DNA of 64,000 bases from Kribbella pratensis (GCF_004365355.1 NZ_SODP01000002.1:1981846-2045845), one strand, 5' to 3'; shown: positions 8,798-17,848, counted from the stretch's first letter. The notes: a model not told the origin generated them from the sequence alone. Made by a program: numbers and translations.

Positions 8798-9966
8798 GTT
8801 TCGTCGAGTCGGAGGAACGCCGGGAGCTGCGGAAGGTCGTCAGCGAGCTCGGGAAGAAGTACGGCTACGAGTGGTTCAACCGGCAGGCCCGGTCCGGCGG
8901 GCACACGACCGAGCTGTGGCTGGAGGCCGGCAAGCTCGGCTTCCTCGGCGTCAACCTCCCCGAGCAGTACGGCGGCGGAGGCGGCGGCATGGGTGACCTG
9001 TCGATCGTGCTCGAGGAGCTCGGCGCGGCCGGCTGCCCGCTGCTGATGCTGGTCGTCTCACCGTCGATCTGCGGCACGGTGATCTCCCGCTTCGGCACCG
9101 ACGAGCAGAAGCAGACCTGGCTGCCCGGCCTGGCCGACGGTACGACGATCATGGCGTTCGCGATCACCGAGCCCGACGCCGGCTCGAACTCGCACCAGAT
9201 CACGACGACAGCCCGCCGTACCGACGACGGCTGGTCGCTGACCGGCCGCAAGGTCTTCATCTCCGGACTCGATGTCGCCAAAGCAGTCCTCGTCGTCGGC
9301 CGCACGGAGGCTCTGTCGGCTGATGGGGGGAAGACCGGCAAGCTCAAGCCCGCGCTGTTCATCGTGCCGACCGACGCGCCGGGCGTGGAGTTCCAGCAGA
9401 TCGAGATGGACCTGATCAGCCCGGACAAGCAGTACGCCTTGTTCCTGGACGACGTGCACCTCCCGCGCGAAGCGCTCGTCGGCTCCGAGGACGCGGCGCT
9501 GATGCAGCTGTTCGCAGGGCTGAACCCCGAGCGGATCATGGCGTCCGCGTTCGCGATCGGGATCGCGCGGCATGCGCTCGCCAAGGCAACGGCGTACGTG
9601 AAGGAACGGCAGGTCTGGAACGCCCCGATCGGCGCGCACCAGGGTCTCGCGCATCCGCTCGCGCAGATCAAGATCGAGCTCGAGCTGGCCCGCCTGATGC
9701 TGCAGAAGGCCGCCGCGCTGTACGACGCGGGCGACGACATGGGCGCGGGCGAGGCCGCGAACATGGCGAAGTACGCCGCGGGCGAGGTCGCCGTCCGGGC
9801 CACCGACCAGGCCGTGCAGTCGCTCGGCGGCAACGGCATGACGGTCGAGTACGGCGTCGCGTCACTCGTCGCGGCGGCCCGCGCGACCCGGATCGCGCCG
9901 GTCAGCCGGGAGATGATCCTGAACTTCGTCGCACAACACAGCCTGGGACTGCCGAAGTCGTATTAG
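8794..9966 (+). CDS. Acyl-CoA dehydrogenase (second paralogue)
   Basis: A 390-aa acyl-CoA dehydrogenase that overlaps the carboxylase alpha stop by four bases. The flavin-binding AFAITEPDAGSNSHQI motif and a helix-G glutamate in NPERIMASAFAIG are present. The C-terminus (RIAPVSREMILNFVAQHSLGLPKSY) lacks the GGTxEI motif of the first paralogue, so the two dehydrogenases belong to different subfamilies and probably act at different steps or on different chain lengths. Just past the stop the last 15 bases of the gene are repeated almost perfectly (CCGAAGTCGTATTAG then CCGAAGTCGTACTAG), a small tandem duplication before the next ribosome-binding site. Confidence 0.88.
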   Translation: MSFVESEERRELRKVVSELGKKYGYEWFNRQARSGGHTTELWLEAGKLGFLGVNLPEQYGGGGGGMGDLSIVLEELGAAGCPLLMLVVSPSICGTVISRFGTDEQKQTWLPGLADGTTIMAFAITEPDAGSNSHQITTTARRTDDGWSLTGRKVFISGLDVAKAVLVVGRTEALSADGGKTGKLKPALFIVPTDAPGVEFQQIEMDLISPDKQYALFLDDVHLPREALVGSEDAALMQLFAGLNPERIMASAFAIGIARHALAKATAYVKERQVWNAPIGAHQGLAHPLAQIKIELELARLMLQKAAALYDAGDDMGAGEAANMAKYAAGEVAVRATDQAVQSLGGNGMTVEYGVASLVAAARATRIAPVSREMILNFVAQHSLGLPKSY

Positions 9967-9995
9967 GCCGAAGTCGTACTAGAAGGAGTGGGGCA

Positions 9996-11552
9996 ATGAT
10001 CATCACCAGTGAGTTCCCGCCCGTCGAGGTGCTCGACGTACCGATCCACGAGGCGGTCCTCGGCAGAGCCCAGGAGTACGGCGACCGGCCGGCGATGGTC
10101 GACGGAGTCACCGGGAAAACGCTCAGCTACGCCCAGCTCGACCACATGACCCGCCGGGTCGCGGCCGGGCTTGCCGAGCTCGGGATCCGGCACGGTGACG
10201 TGATCGCGCTCTACAGCCCGAACACGATCCTGTATCCGGTGGTCTTCTACGGCGCCACGCGCGCCGGCGCGACCGTGACCACGGTGAATGCGCTCTACAC
10301 CGCGGACGAGCTGCACAAGCAGTTGATCGACTCGAAGGCGAAGTTGCTGGTGACGATCTCGCTGTTCCTGCCGGTCGCGACCGCGGCGGTCGAGGGGACC
10401 GACGTCTCGGAGATCTTCGTCTGCGACCAGGCCGAGGGGTATCGCTCGGTGCAGGAACTGCTCGCCTCCACGGCGCCCGAGCCCGAGGTGACGATCGACC
10501 CGGCCGAGGATGTGGCCGTGCTGCCGTACTCGAGTGGGACCACCGGCGCGGCGAAGGGCGTGATGCTCACGCACCGGAACATCGGGACGAACATCTCCCA
10601 GGCCGAGGTGATGATCACGCTCGAGGAGGAGGAACGGATCATCGCGATCCTCCCGTTCTTCCACATCTACGGGCTGTCCGTGCTGATGAACCTGCCTCTG
10701 CGGCTCGGCGCGACGGTCGTCGTCCTGCCGAAGTTCGACCTGCAGCAGTTCCTGACGACGCTCGATGAGCAGCGGATCACGCGCGCGTTCGTCGCGCCGC
10801 CGGTCGTGCTGGCGCTGGCCAAGCACCCGGCCGTGGACGGGGTGGACCTGTCCGCGTTGAAACACGTGACGTCCGCGGCGGCGCCGTTGGACGGTGAGTT
10901 GGCCGAGGCCTGTGCGAAGCGGCTCGGGCTGCACGCCGTACTGCAGGCGTACGGGATGACGGAGTTGTCGCCGGGCACCCACGCCGTACCGCAGGACGAC
11001 CCGGAGCCGCCGCCCGGCGCTGTCGGCAAGCTGTTCCCGTCGACCGAGATGCGGCTGGTCGGTGCTGATGGCAACGATGCGGACGAGGGCGAGATCTGGA
11101 TCCGCGGACCGCAGGTGATGAAGGGGTACCTCGGCCGGCCGGCCGACACCGACGCGACGATCGACCGGGACGGGTGGCTGCACACCGGCGACATCGGGCG
11201 GACCGACGCGCGCGGCTATTTGTACGTCGTGGATCGGGTGAAGGAGCTGATCAAGTACCACGGGTACCAGGTGCCGCCGGCCGAGCTCGAGGCGGTGCTG
11301 CTCACCGATGACCGGATCGCGGACGCGGCCGTCATCGGGGTCAATGCTGACGGCAACGAAGTACCGAAGGCGTTCGTCGTGCCGATGCCCGGTGTCGAGC
11401 TGACCGAGGCGGACGTGATGGAGTACGTCGCCGCGCGGGTCGCGCCGTACAAGAAGATCCGGCAGGTGGAGTTCATCGACGCGGTCCCGAAGGCGGCGTC
11501 GGGGAAGATCCTGCGGCGGGAACTGCGTGCTCGCGAGGCCGCGCGTGAGTGA
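9996..11552 (+). CDS. 4-coumarate-CoA-ligase-like acyl-CoA synthetase
   Basis: A 518-aa AMP-forming ligase. The P-loop motif SSGTTGAAKGVMLTH (near residue 175), the acceptor motif YGMTELSPGTH, the hinge region HTGDIGRTDARGYLYVVDR and the C-terminal SGKILRREL lysine motif are all intact, in the order typical of plant 4CL and bacterial fatty-acid CoA ligases. It activates a carboxylic acid with ATP and CoA and would supply the substrate for the dehydrogenase and carboxylase steps of this operon. An AGAAGGAG ribosome-binding site lies about 10 bases before the ATG. The end overlaps the TetR regulator by eight bases. Confidence 0.9.
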   Translation: MIITSEFPPVEVLDVPIHEAVLGRAQEYGDRPAMVDGVTGKTLSYAQLDHMTRRVAAGLAELGIRHGDVIALYSPNTILYPVVFYGATRAGATVTTVNALYTADELHKQLIDSKAKLLVTISLFLPVATAAVEGTDVSEIFVCDQAEGYRSVQELLASTAPEPEVTIDPAEDVAVLPYSSGTTGAAKGVMLTHRNIGTNISQAEVMITLEEEERIIAILPFFHIYGLSVLMNLPLRLGATVVVLPKFDLQQFLTTLDEQRITRAFVAPPVVLALAKHPAVDGVDLSALKHVTSAAAPLDGELAEACAKRLGLHAVLQAYGMTELSPGTHAVPQDDPEPPPGAVGKLFPSTEMRLVGADGNDADEGEIWIRGPQVMKGYLGRPADTDATIDRDGWLHTGDIGRTDARGYLYVVDRVKELIKYHGYQVPPAELEAVLLTDDRIADAAVIGVNADGNEVPKAFVVPMPGVELTEADVMEYVAARVAPYKKIRQVEFIDAVPKAASGKILRRELRAREAARE

Positions 11553-12156
11553 GGTGCTCAAGGCGCCGCAACAGGACCGCTCGCGGGCGACCCGGCAGCG
11601 GTTGCTGGAGGCGGCGGTCGAGTCCCTGTCCGAAGTCGGGTACGCCGCGACGACGGTGAGCGTCGTGGCGACCCGGGCCGGGGTGTCGCGGGGCGCGGCG
11701 CAACATCACTTCCCGACGCGGGCGGATCTGTTCGCGGCGGCGGTCGAGTACATGACCTCGGTGCGGCTGGCCGAGATCCGTGCGCAAGCGGCTGCTCTGC
11801 CGAGCGGACCGGGCCGCACCGAGGCGATCGTCGGGATGCTGGCGGATGTGTACACGGGCCCGTTGTTCCGGGCGGCGTTGCATTTGTGGGTGGCGGCGTC
11901 GACCGAGGACGCGCTGCGACGCCAGATCGTGCGGTTGGAGTCGCATGTGGGGCGGCAAGCGCACCGGGCGCTACTGGAGGTGCTGGAGGTCAGCGAACGC
12001 ACGCCCGGCGTCCGCGAAACCGTCCAGGGCGTGCTGGACATGGCTCGGGGGCTCGGCCTGGCGGACTTGCTGACGGACGACAGCGCCCGCCGCCGCGGCA
12101 TCGTGCGCCAGTGGAGCCGGATCCTCGATCAAGCCCTCCGCGACCCGGGCGTGTGA
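11545..12156 (+). CDS. TetR/AcrR-family transcriptional regulator
   Basis: A 203-aa TetR regulator. The N-terminal helix-turn-helix is clear (RSRATRQRLLEAAVESLSEVG, then VVATRAGVSRGAAQHHFPTRADLF); the rest is a ligand-binding helical domain. GTG 11545 is preferred because a GAGG ribosome-binding site sits six bases upstream and it overlaps the ligase gene by eight bases; an in-frame upstream ATG at 11527 lies deeper in the ligase. As the last gene of the operon it is the obvious local repressor, probably acting at the palindrome at 1665-1680 and responding to an acyl-CoA intermediate. Its 3' end overlaps the convergent AraC gene by 28 bases. Confidence 0.88.
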   Translation: MSEVLKAPQQDRSRATRQRLLEAAVESLSEVGYAATTVSVVATRAGVSRGAAQHHFPTRADLFAAAVEYMTSVRLAEIRAQAAALPSGPGRTEAIVGMLADVYTGPLFRAALHLWVAASTEDALRRQIVRLESHVGRQAHRALLEVLEVSERTPGVRETVQGVLDMARGLGLADLLTDDSARRRGIVRQWSRILDQALRDPGV

Positions 12157-12869
12157 CCGAACGCCCGCCGGAACGTGTCAATGAACGCACTGGCCGACGC
12201 CCACCCGGTCCTGTGCGCCACTTGAGTCACCGACTCGCCGTCTGCCAGCAGAATCAACGCTTCATGCAGCCTGAGCTGAGTCCGCCACTGCGGGAACGTC
12301 ATCCCGAGATCGCCCTTGCACAACCGACTGAGAGTCCGCTCGCCGGCTCCAACCTCGCGACCGAGCTCGGTCAGCGTCCTGCCATCCGACGGCTCCGCCT
12401 TCAGCAGCTCGCACAAGGCCACCAGTCGGGGGTCCCTGGGCGTCGGCAGATACGTAGGCCGCTGCGGCGACCGCCGCAGCTGATCCAGCAAAACCGCCAA
12501 CAACCGCCCCCGCTCTACGGGATCGGCTGCTTCGTCGTACTCGTCAGAGGTGTAGGCGAGGATCAGCTCTCGGAGTAGCGGGCTGACGACCAGGGCCGAT
12601 GGGGTTTGCATGCCGAGGGGGTTCTCCTGCAGGCCGACTGTGTGGAGGGTGGTTTCGCCGTAGGCGCGGTGCTGGTGGAGGGTGCCGGCCGGGATCCAGA
12701 TGGCTCGGGTGGCGGGGGCTACCCAGCTGCCGGCGTCGGTGGTGACCGAGAGGACGCCACGTCCGGCGTACACGATCTGGTGGCGGTCGTGCCAGTGGGC
12801 CTCGATGCCGCCGCCGGCCTCGATCGGGCGCTGGCCGGTGGTCGCGGGACGTTGGCGGGTTTTCGGCAT
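12129..12869 (-). CDS. AraC-family transcriptional regulator with cupin sensor
   Basis: A 246-aa protein with an N-terminal cupin-like sensor (HWHDRHQIVYAGRGVL, then WIPAGTLHQH) and a C-terminal AraC double helix-turn-helix (TLTELGREVGAGERTLSRL, then VTQVAHRTGWASASAFIDTFRRAFGHTPG). It is divergent from an MFS transporter gene 54 bases away and very likely regulates that gene. An inverted repeat GTTGTC/GACAAC lies in the shared promoter. This arrangement is common for AraC regulators of efflux genes; the effector is unknown. Confidence 0.9.
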   Translation of the reverse strand: MPKTRQRPATTGQRPIEAGGGIEAHWHDRHQIVYAGRGVLSVTTDAGSWVAPATRAIWIPAGTLHQHRAYGETTLHTVGLQENPLGMQTPSALVVSPLLRELILAYTSDEYDEAADPVERGRLLAVLLDQLRRSPQRPTYLPTPRDPRLVALCELLKAEPSDGRTLTELGREVGAGERTLSRLCKGDLGMTFPQWRTQLRLHEALILLADGESVTQVAHRTGWASASAFIDTFRRAFGHTPGSRRA

Positions 12870-12871
12870 AG

Positions 12872-12914
12872 GTTGTCATTTTATCGGAAGCCGGACAGCC
12901 TGCCCGGCGACAAC
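12872..12914. promoter_or_regulatory. Divergent promoter with GTTGTC/GACAAC inverted repeat
   Basis: GTTGTC (12872-12877) and GACAAC (12909-12914) form a 6-bp inverted repeat with a 31-base spacer in the short region between the AraC gene and the MFS gene. It includes an AT-rich stretch (ATTTTATCGG), unusual in this window. It is a candidate AraC binding site; the evidence is positional only. Confidence 0.3.
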
Positions 12915-12923
12915 GATCGAGTG

Positions 12924-14144
12924 GTGAGAAGACTTCGACCGATCGGACTGATGGCGACCGGCCACGCGTGTGTGGACATCTACCAGGGCAGCGTGCCCGC
13001 ACTCGTGCCGTTCCTGGTTGCCGAACGCGGTCTCGGGTACGTCGCGGTGTCCGGCGTCACCTTGGCCGCGACCCTGCTCTCGTCCGTCGTCCAGCCGGTG
13101 TTCGGCGTACTCACCGACCGGCGTCCGCTGACTTGGCTCATCCCGGTCGCGATGACCACCGCCGGCCTCGGCATCGCACTCATCGGCATCGGTCACACCT
13201 ACATCCTGAGCTGGCTCGCGGCCGCGCTCTCCGGGCTCGGCGTCGCGGCGTACCACCCGGAGGCGGCGCGGGTGGCTCGCGTGGTGAGCGGTGGCAGCCA
13301 TGTCGGCATGAGCTGGTTCTCGGTCGGCGGGAACGTCGGGTTCGCCCTCGCACCGGTCCTCGTCACCCCGACCATCGCCGCCGGCGGCCTCGCACTGACC
13401 CCGGTGCTCGTCGTCCCCGCCCTCTTCGGCGCCGCGATCACCTCCTGGGCGACCCGCTCGCGCGTCACCGACGCGGTCACCCGCCGCCATGCAGAAGGCA
13501 CCGACGACTGGCCGTCGTTCCTGCGCTTGTCGGCGATCATGATCTGCCGCTCGATCGTCTTCGTCGGCCTCGGCACGTTCATCGCCCTGTACGCCGGCCG
13601 GCGAGTCGGCGGCGGTACGGCGACCGGCGGCGGCGCGCTGTTCATCCTGTTCGCCGCGGGCGCGCTCGGCACCTTGATCGGCGGCCGCCTCGCCACCCGG
13701 TACGGACGCGTCCGCACGCTGCGCTCGTCGTACGCCGTCGCAGTGCCGGCGATCGCCTGTCTGGTGTTCATCCCCGGCCCCGCGTTCTTCGCCTTCCTGG
13801 CATGGACCGCGATCGCGATGTCGATCCCGTTCTCGCTGCACGTGACGCTCGGGCAGGACTTCCTCCCGGGACGCGTCGGCACGGCGGGCGGCATGACACT
13901 CGGCCTCGCCGTCAGCATCGGCGGCGTTGCCACCCCAGTCCTCGGCATGATCGCCGAACACACCTCACTGCAACTCGCCTTGAGCACCCTGATCGCACTG
14001 GCCTTCTGCTGCAGTCTGATCGGATACACGATCTCCGAGCCGGCTACCGCCGGGCAGCGCGCTCCGCAATCCGCCGGTCGACCTTCGCCGCGAGTTCGTC
14101 GGGAGCGCATTCGGCCAGGTGATCGCGAACGAGCAGGTGGATGA
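12924..14144 (+). CDS. MFS transporter, fosmidomycin-resistance (Fsr) type
   Basis: About 406 aa with twelve predicted membrane segments. The N-terminal signature ATGHACVDIYQGSVPALVPF and the GVAAYHPEAARVAR segment are characteristic of the Fsr-like efflux family. GTG 12924 is the chosen start (VRRLRPIGLMATGH); GTG 12921 and ATG 12951 are possible. The last roughly 31 residues after SLIGYTISEP are arginine-rich and polar and are encoded entirely antisense to the C-terminus of the convergent NACHT gene (101-base overlap), so this tail is probably a read-through extension rather than a conserved part of the transporter. Regulation by the divergent AraC protein is likely. Substrate unknown. Confidence 0.85.
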   Translation: MRRLRPIGLMATGHACVDIYQGSVPALVPFLVAERGLGYVAVSGVTLAATLLSSVVQPVFGVLTDRRPLTWLIPVAMTTAGLGIALIGIGHTYILSWLAAALSGLGVAAYHPEAARVARVVSGGSHVGMSWFSVGGNVGFALAPVLVTPTIAAGGLALTPVLVVPALFGAAITSWATRSRVTDAVTRRHAEGTDDWPSFLRLSAIMICRSIVFVGLGTFIALYAGRRVGGGTATGGGALFILFAAGALGTLIGGRLATRYGRVRTLRSSYAVAVPAIACLVFIPGPAFFAFLAWTAIAMSIPFSLHVTLGQDFLPGRVGTAGGMTLGLAVSIGGVATPVLGMIAEHTSLQLALSTLIALAFCCSLIGYTISEPATAGQRAPQSAGRPSPRVRRERIRPGDRERAGG

Positions 14145-16275
14145 ACGCGTACTGCCCACGCCCGGTGTGCGCGAGCACGTAGCGGTCGGCGGCATACCGG
14201 AGGAAGGCGCGGCGGTGCCACGGCAGGTACCCGGTCCAGCGGAGCAGCGAGTCGTGAAGCAGCCGGGACAGCGGTCCGGCGAGGACAGGCGGCCGCCGCC
14301 GCCAGGGCTTCGCGGCGATCGTGCCGATGACGATGCCGGCTACCGCCTCCAGTTGCAGAGACGCCAAGTCGGCTCCGAGGACTACAGCGACGATGAACGC
14401 AGCAACGACGCCCCCGCCGACCCACGGGTCCATCCGCCATCCCGTGTCCGGCGTGGCGGGCAGGTGGTCCGTTGGCAGGGACTTCACCATCCGGATGCCC
14501 TGGGCAACGAGTAGCGCGATCGCGACCCCGGACGCATAAGCGGTGGCGTCACCGAGGCTCAACGCGATCCAGCTCGCCACAACGACCAGGGCCAACCGCG
14601 CCCCGAGCAGCAGCCGACGCGAGTTGTCGTGGAGGACGACGAACTCGACGGCGTACGACCCAGCGATCATCCCGGCCTCGATGATGAGCGCCACCTTCGC
14701 CGTCAGCAGTTCAACCAGCCCTAGCGCGGCCACAGTCACCAGGACAGTCACCGCTGTGGCGCCCAGCCACACCAGAGCGAACAGCAGCCCGCGGTCCGGT
14801 GCGCTTCCGGTCAGCCGTTGCCAGGAGTGCGGCCTGAGGTGAACGAGCAGGAGCGCTGCACCTGCGACGGCCACCCCGGCGAGTGCGCCGTACTGCGCAA
14901 TCATGACCAGCGTCGCGCCCGCACTGATTGCAGCGAACAGAGCCGGCAGGCAGACCGCATGCGTCACGTAGTCCACGTCCGGCAGCGACAGTCCGAACCA
15001 GCCGTTCGGAGTCATCCACCGCGGTACGTCGGTGCGGTCGCCTGCACGGCTACGCGTCCACCACGCCAGACACCACAGTCGTCGTACGGCGGTCTTGGCG
15101 TCGTACTGCCTTGCTGTCTTGCGATTCCGGGCGAGGACCTCGCAGATGTAGGTGTCGAAGAGCTCGCGCCGCAGGTCCGCGACCCCACCGGCGAGCACAT
15201 CCTCCGGCGCTCGGCCCCGGTACGCCAGCACCATCACGTTGAGCATCAGCGGCGAGTTGACCAGATCCCAGAGTTCGTCGTCCTGCTCGATCGCTACCCG
15301 AGCACCGTCGAGTGCCGAGCCGACAGCGGCGAAGTAGTCGAGGACCTGTTGTCGCGTGAGCGGTCTGATGTGCACAGCGCCGTACAGCCTGAGTTGGTGG
15401 GGCAGACGCTCGTAGTCGTGCGTACGGCAGGTGACCGCTATCGGACCGATCAGATAGTTGTGGCGGAGCTCCTCCAGGACCGGTGCGAGCTTGGCGCGGT
15501 CCGGTTCGTTGATCTCGTCGAGTCCGTCCAGCAGCAGGCCTAGACGGCCGTCACGCAACCACGTGCGTCCCACCGGCGCTGGGATGCCGTAGCGGTCGTC
15601 CAGCTCGTACAGCAGCCAGCGGACGAAGCCGGCAAGCAGTGCGCTGTCGTTGGGGTCGTCGTCGCTGCGGTGGGCGGACTGGGTGTTCCAGCCGGCCAGA
15701 TCGAGCAGGACCGGGATCGGCAGGTTGTCGTCGGCATGTGCTTGCTCTGTGAGGTTCTTTGCGAGCTCCAGCAACAGAGTGGTTTTGCCGGCGCCAGGTG
15801 CACCCAGGATCAGCATGGAGTCCTGGAGCTCGTCGAAGACGTTCGCGATGTCCGCCTCGTTCGGGACGCGCCTGGACTCACGGTCGAGCGGCTGGACGAG
15901 CAGGTCGTACGGACGAACCACTGCGTCCGGGTGCTCCTCCAGAGCCAACGCGATGCGAGTACGCGAGGCGAGCGAACCGGCCCGGCGTTCGGACAGGTAG
16001 CGGTCGATGCGGGCCAGCGCGTTCCTACGGTTACGCGGCTGGTCGGCGCTCCGGCTGGAGACGACGGGCAGGCGACGGTTGCGCACCTCGAGCAGGGCGG
16101 TGACGATCGTTGCCGCCCACAGCACTCCGATCAGCGGCCAGGCCCAACCGACGTACGGCTCGAGGAAGGCCGGCGCGGTCCCGCCGGTGCCGACGTTGAT
16201 CGCGATCGGTAGCAGCACCAGCGTGAGCGAGATGGTCACCACGAGCACGACGGCGCGCACCAGACCGTCCCGCAT
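14044..16275 (-). CDS. Membrane-embedded NACHT (STAND) NTPase
   Basis: A 743-aa protein. Two membrane segments lie at residues about 6-28 and 41-63, followed by a cytosolic NACHT ATPase: Walker A LGAPGAGKTT with lysine K164 and Walker B LLLDGLDE with aspartate D250 and the DGLDE signature of NACHT proteins. After the helical region, residues about 420-650 hold eight or more hydrophobic segments. The C-terminus (FLRYAADRYVLAHTGRGQYAFIHLLVRDHLAE) resembles the conserved tail of actinobacterial NACHT membrane proteins. STAND ATPases switch on nucleotide binding and many bacterial NACHT proteins act in phage defence or death signalling, but the output of this membrane class is not known. ATG 16275 is used; GTG 16281 is an alternative. 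No partner gene is fused or adjacent. Confidence 0.8.
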   Translation of the reverse strand: MRDGLVRAVVLVVTISLTLVLLPIAINVGTGGTAPAFLEPYVGWAWPLIGVLWAATIVTALLEVRNRRLPVVSSRSADQPRNRRNALARIDRYLSERRAGSLASRTRIALALEEHPDAVVRPYDLLVQPLDRESRRVPNEADIANVFDELQDSMLILGAPGAGKTTLLLELAKNLTEQAHADDNLPIPVLLDLAGWNTQSAHRSDDDPNDSALLAGFVRWLLYELDDRYGIPAPVGRTWLRDGRLGLLLDGLDEINEPDRAKLAPVLEELRHNYLIGPIAVTCRTHDYERLPHQLRLYGAVHIRPLTRQQVLDYFAAVGSALDGARVAIEQDDELWDLVNSPLMLNVMVLAYRGRAPEDVLAGGVADLRRELFDTYICEVLARNRKTARQYDAKTAVRRLWCLAWWTRSRAGDRTDVPRWMTPNGWFGLSLPDVDYVTHAVCLPALFAAISAGATLVMIAQYGALAGVAVAGAALLLVHLRPHSWQRLTGSAPDRGLLFALVWLGATAVTVLVTVAALGLVELLTAKVALIIEAGMIAGSYAVEFVVLHDNSRRLLLGARLALVVVASWIALSLGDATAYASGVAIALLVAQGIRMVKSLPTDHLPATPDTGWRMDPWVGGGVVAAFIVAVVLGADLASLQLEAVAGIVIGTIAAKPWRRRPPVLAGPLSRLLHDSLLRWTGYLPWHRRAFLRYAADRYVLAHTGRGQYAFIHLLVRDHLAECAPDELAAKVDRRIAERAARR

Positions 16276-16393
16276 CCTCACCCACCGGAGCGTAACGGTC
16301 CGTGAGCCCACCGTCCCGGCCACGCGCGTCGCCGTCCAGCAGGCGACCGGGGCGTGGGGAATTGTTGTCGGTTCACATAGATTGACCAGTAAT

Positions 16394-17848
16394 ATGACTA
16401 CGCAGCGGATCGACCGGACGAGTGTGGGGCTTCGCTCGGAGCGGGGCCCGATCCTGCTGGCGGTGATGCTGAGCATCGGGCTGGTCGCGATCGACGCGAC
16501 GATCCTGGCCACCGCCGTACCGTCCGTCGTCGACGACCTCGGCGGGTTCACCCAGTTCCCCTGGCTGTTCTCGATCTACCTGCTCGCCCAGGCGGTCTCC
16601 GTGCCGATCTACGGCAAGCTCGCCGACCAGCGCGGGCGGAAGCCGATCATGCTGCTCGGCGTCGGGCTGTTCCTTCTCGGGTCGGTGCTGTGCGGGTTCG
16701 CGTGGAGCATGCCGGCGCTGATCGCGTTCCGGCTGGTCCAAGGGCTCGGCGCAGGGGCGATCCAGCCGATCGGGATGACGATCGTCGGCGACATCTATAC
16801 GGTCGCGGAGCGGGCCAAGGTGCAGGGCTACATCGCCAGCGTCTGGGGCATCTCGTCGTTCGTGGGCCCGACGCTGGGGGGTGTGTTCTCGGACTACATC
16901 TCCTGGCGGTGGATCTTCTTCGTGAACATCCCGCTCGGGATGGCGGCCGCCTGGGTGCTGGTCCGCCGGTTCGAGGAGAAGGTCGCGAACAAGACCAGCC
17001 ACCAGATCGACTACGCCGGCGGCATCCTGCTCGCGGTCGGCGGTTCACTACTGCTGCTCGGGCTGCTCGAGGGCGGCGTGATGTGGAACTGGGACTCCGG
17101 CTCGAGCATCGCGATCCTCGCCGCGGCGGTCGTGCTGCTGATCACGTTCGTCCTGGTCGAGCGCCGCGCCGCTGAGCCGATCCTGCCGTTGTGGGTGCTC
17201 GGCCAGCGGGTGCTGAACTCGGCGAACTCGGCCGCGTTGCTGATCGGGTTGCTGATGATCGGGCTGTCGACGTACGTCCCGCTGTACGCGCAGAGCGTGC
17301 TCGGTACGTCGGCCCTCGTCGCCGGATTCGCCTTGGCGGCGATGACCTTGGGCTGGCCGATCGCTGCATCGTTTGCCGGCCGGATCTATCTGCGGGTCGG
17401 CTTCCGCACCACGATGCTGATGGGCTCGATCATCGTCGTCCTCGGCTCCGGGCTGCTGCTGACGGTCGGGCCGGGAAGCTCCGTGCTGCACCTGGCGGCG
17501 GCGTGCTTCGTGATCGGCGTCGGCCTCGGTTTCTCTGCGTCGCCTTCGGTCGTCGCGGCGCAGTCGTCGGTGGACTGGCAGACGCGCGGTGTGGTCACCG
17601 GCGCGAACATGTTCTCCCGCTCGGTCGGCAGTGCGGTCGGCGTCGCTGTGTTCGGTGCCGTGGCCAACGGTGTGGTGGCCGCGCGTCTCGGCGGTGACCA
17701 CGAGGACCTCGAGAAGCTCCCGAGCGACGTACTCGCCCCCGCGATCCACGACGTGTACTACGGCGCCGCGATCGCCGCCGTACTCCTCGTAGCCGCCGTC
17801 ATCTTCATGCCGAACCGAGTCGCCGAGCGTCCGCTGTCCAACGCCTGA
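16394..17848 (+). CDS. MFS drug exporter, DHA2 (14-TM) family
   Basis: A 484-aa transporter with about 14 hydrophobic segments. Motif A (GKLADQRGRKPIMLLG) after the second segment, the DATILATAVPSVVDDLGG motif in the first segment and the GRIYLRVGFRTTMLMG repeat identify a DHA2 drug:proton antiporter. The start ATG 16394 follows a short AT-rich stretch (ACATAGATTGACCAGTAAT) with no strong ribosome-binding site, so a near-leaderless transcript is possible. It is divergent from the NACHT gene with about 118 bases between starts. No adjacent MarR or TetR gene is present to suggest its inducer. Confidence 0.9.
   Translation: MTTQRIDRTSVGLRSERGPILLAVMLSIGLVAIDATILATAVPSVVDDLGGFTQFPWLFSIYLLAQAVSVPIYGKLADQRGRKPIMLLGVGLFLLGSVLCGFAWSMPALIAFRLVQGLGAGAIQPIGMTIVGDIYTVAERAKVQGYIASVWGISSFVGPTLGGVFSDYISWRWIFFVNIPLGMAAAWVLVRRFEEKVANKTSHQIDYAGGILLAVGGSLLLLGLLEGGVMWNWDSGSSIAILAAAVVLLITFVLVERRAAEPILPLWVLGQRVLNSANSAALLIGLLMIGLSTYVPLYAQSVLGTSALVAGFALAAMTLGWPIAASFAGRIYLRVGFRTTMLMGSIIVVLGSGLLLTVGPGSSVLHLAAACFVIGVGLGFSASPSVVAAQSSVDWQTRGVVTGANMFSRSVGSAVGVAVFGAVANGVVAARLGGDHEDLEKLPSDVLAPAIHDVYYGAAIAAVLLVAAVIFMPNRVAERPLSNA

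Noticed and set aside
9963..11561. Minus-strand frame of over 530 codons opposite the ligase gene
   Set aside because: Shadow of the AMP-ligase; arginine-, histidine- and glutamine-rich with no recognisable domain.
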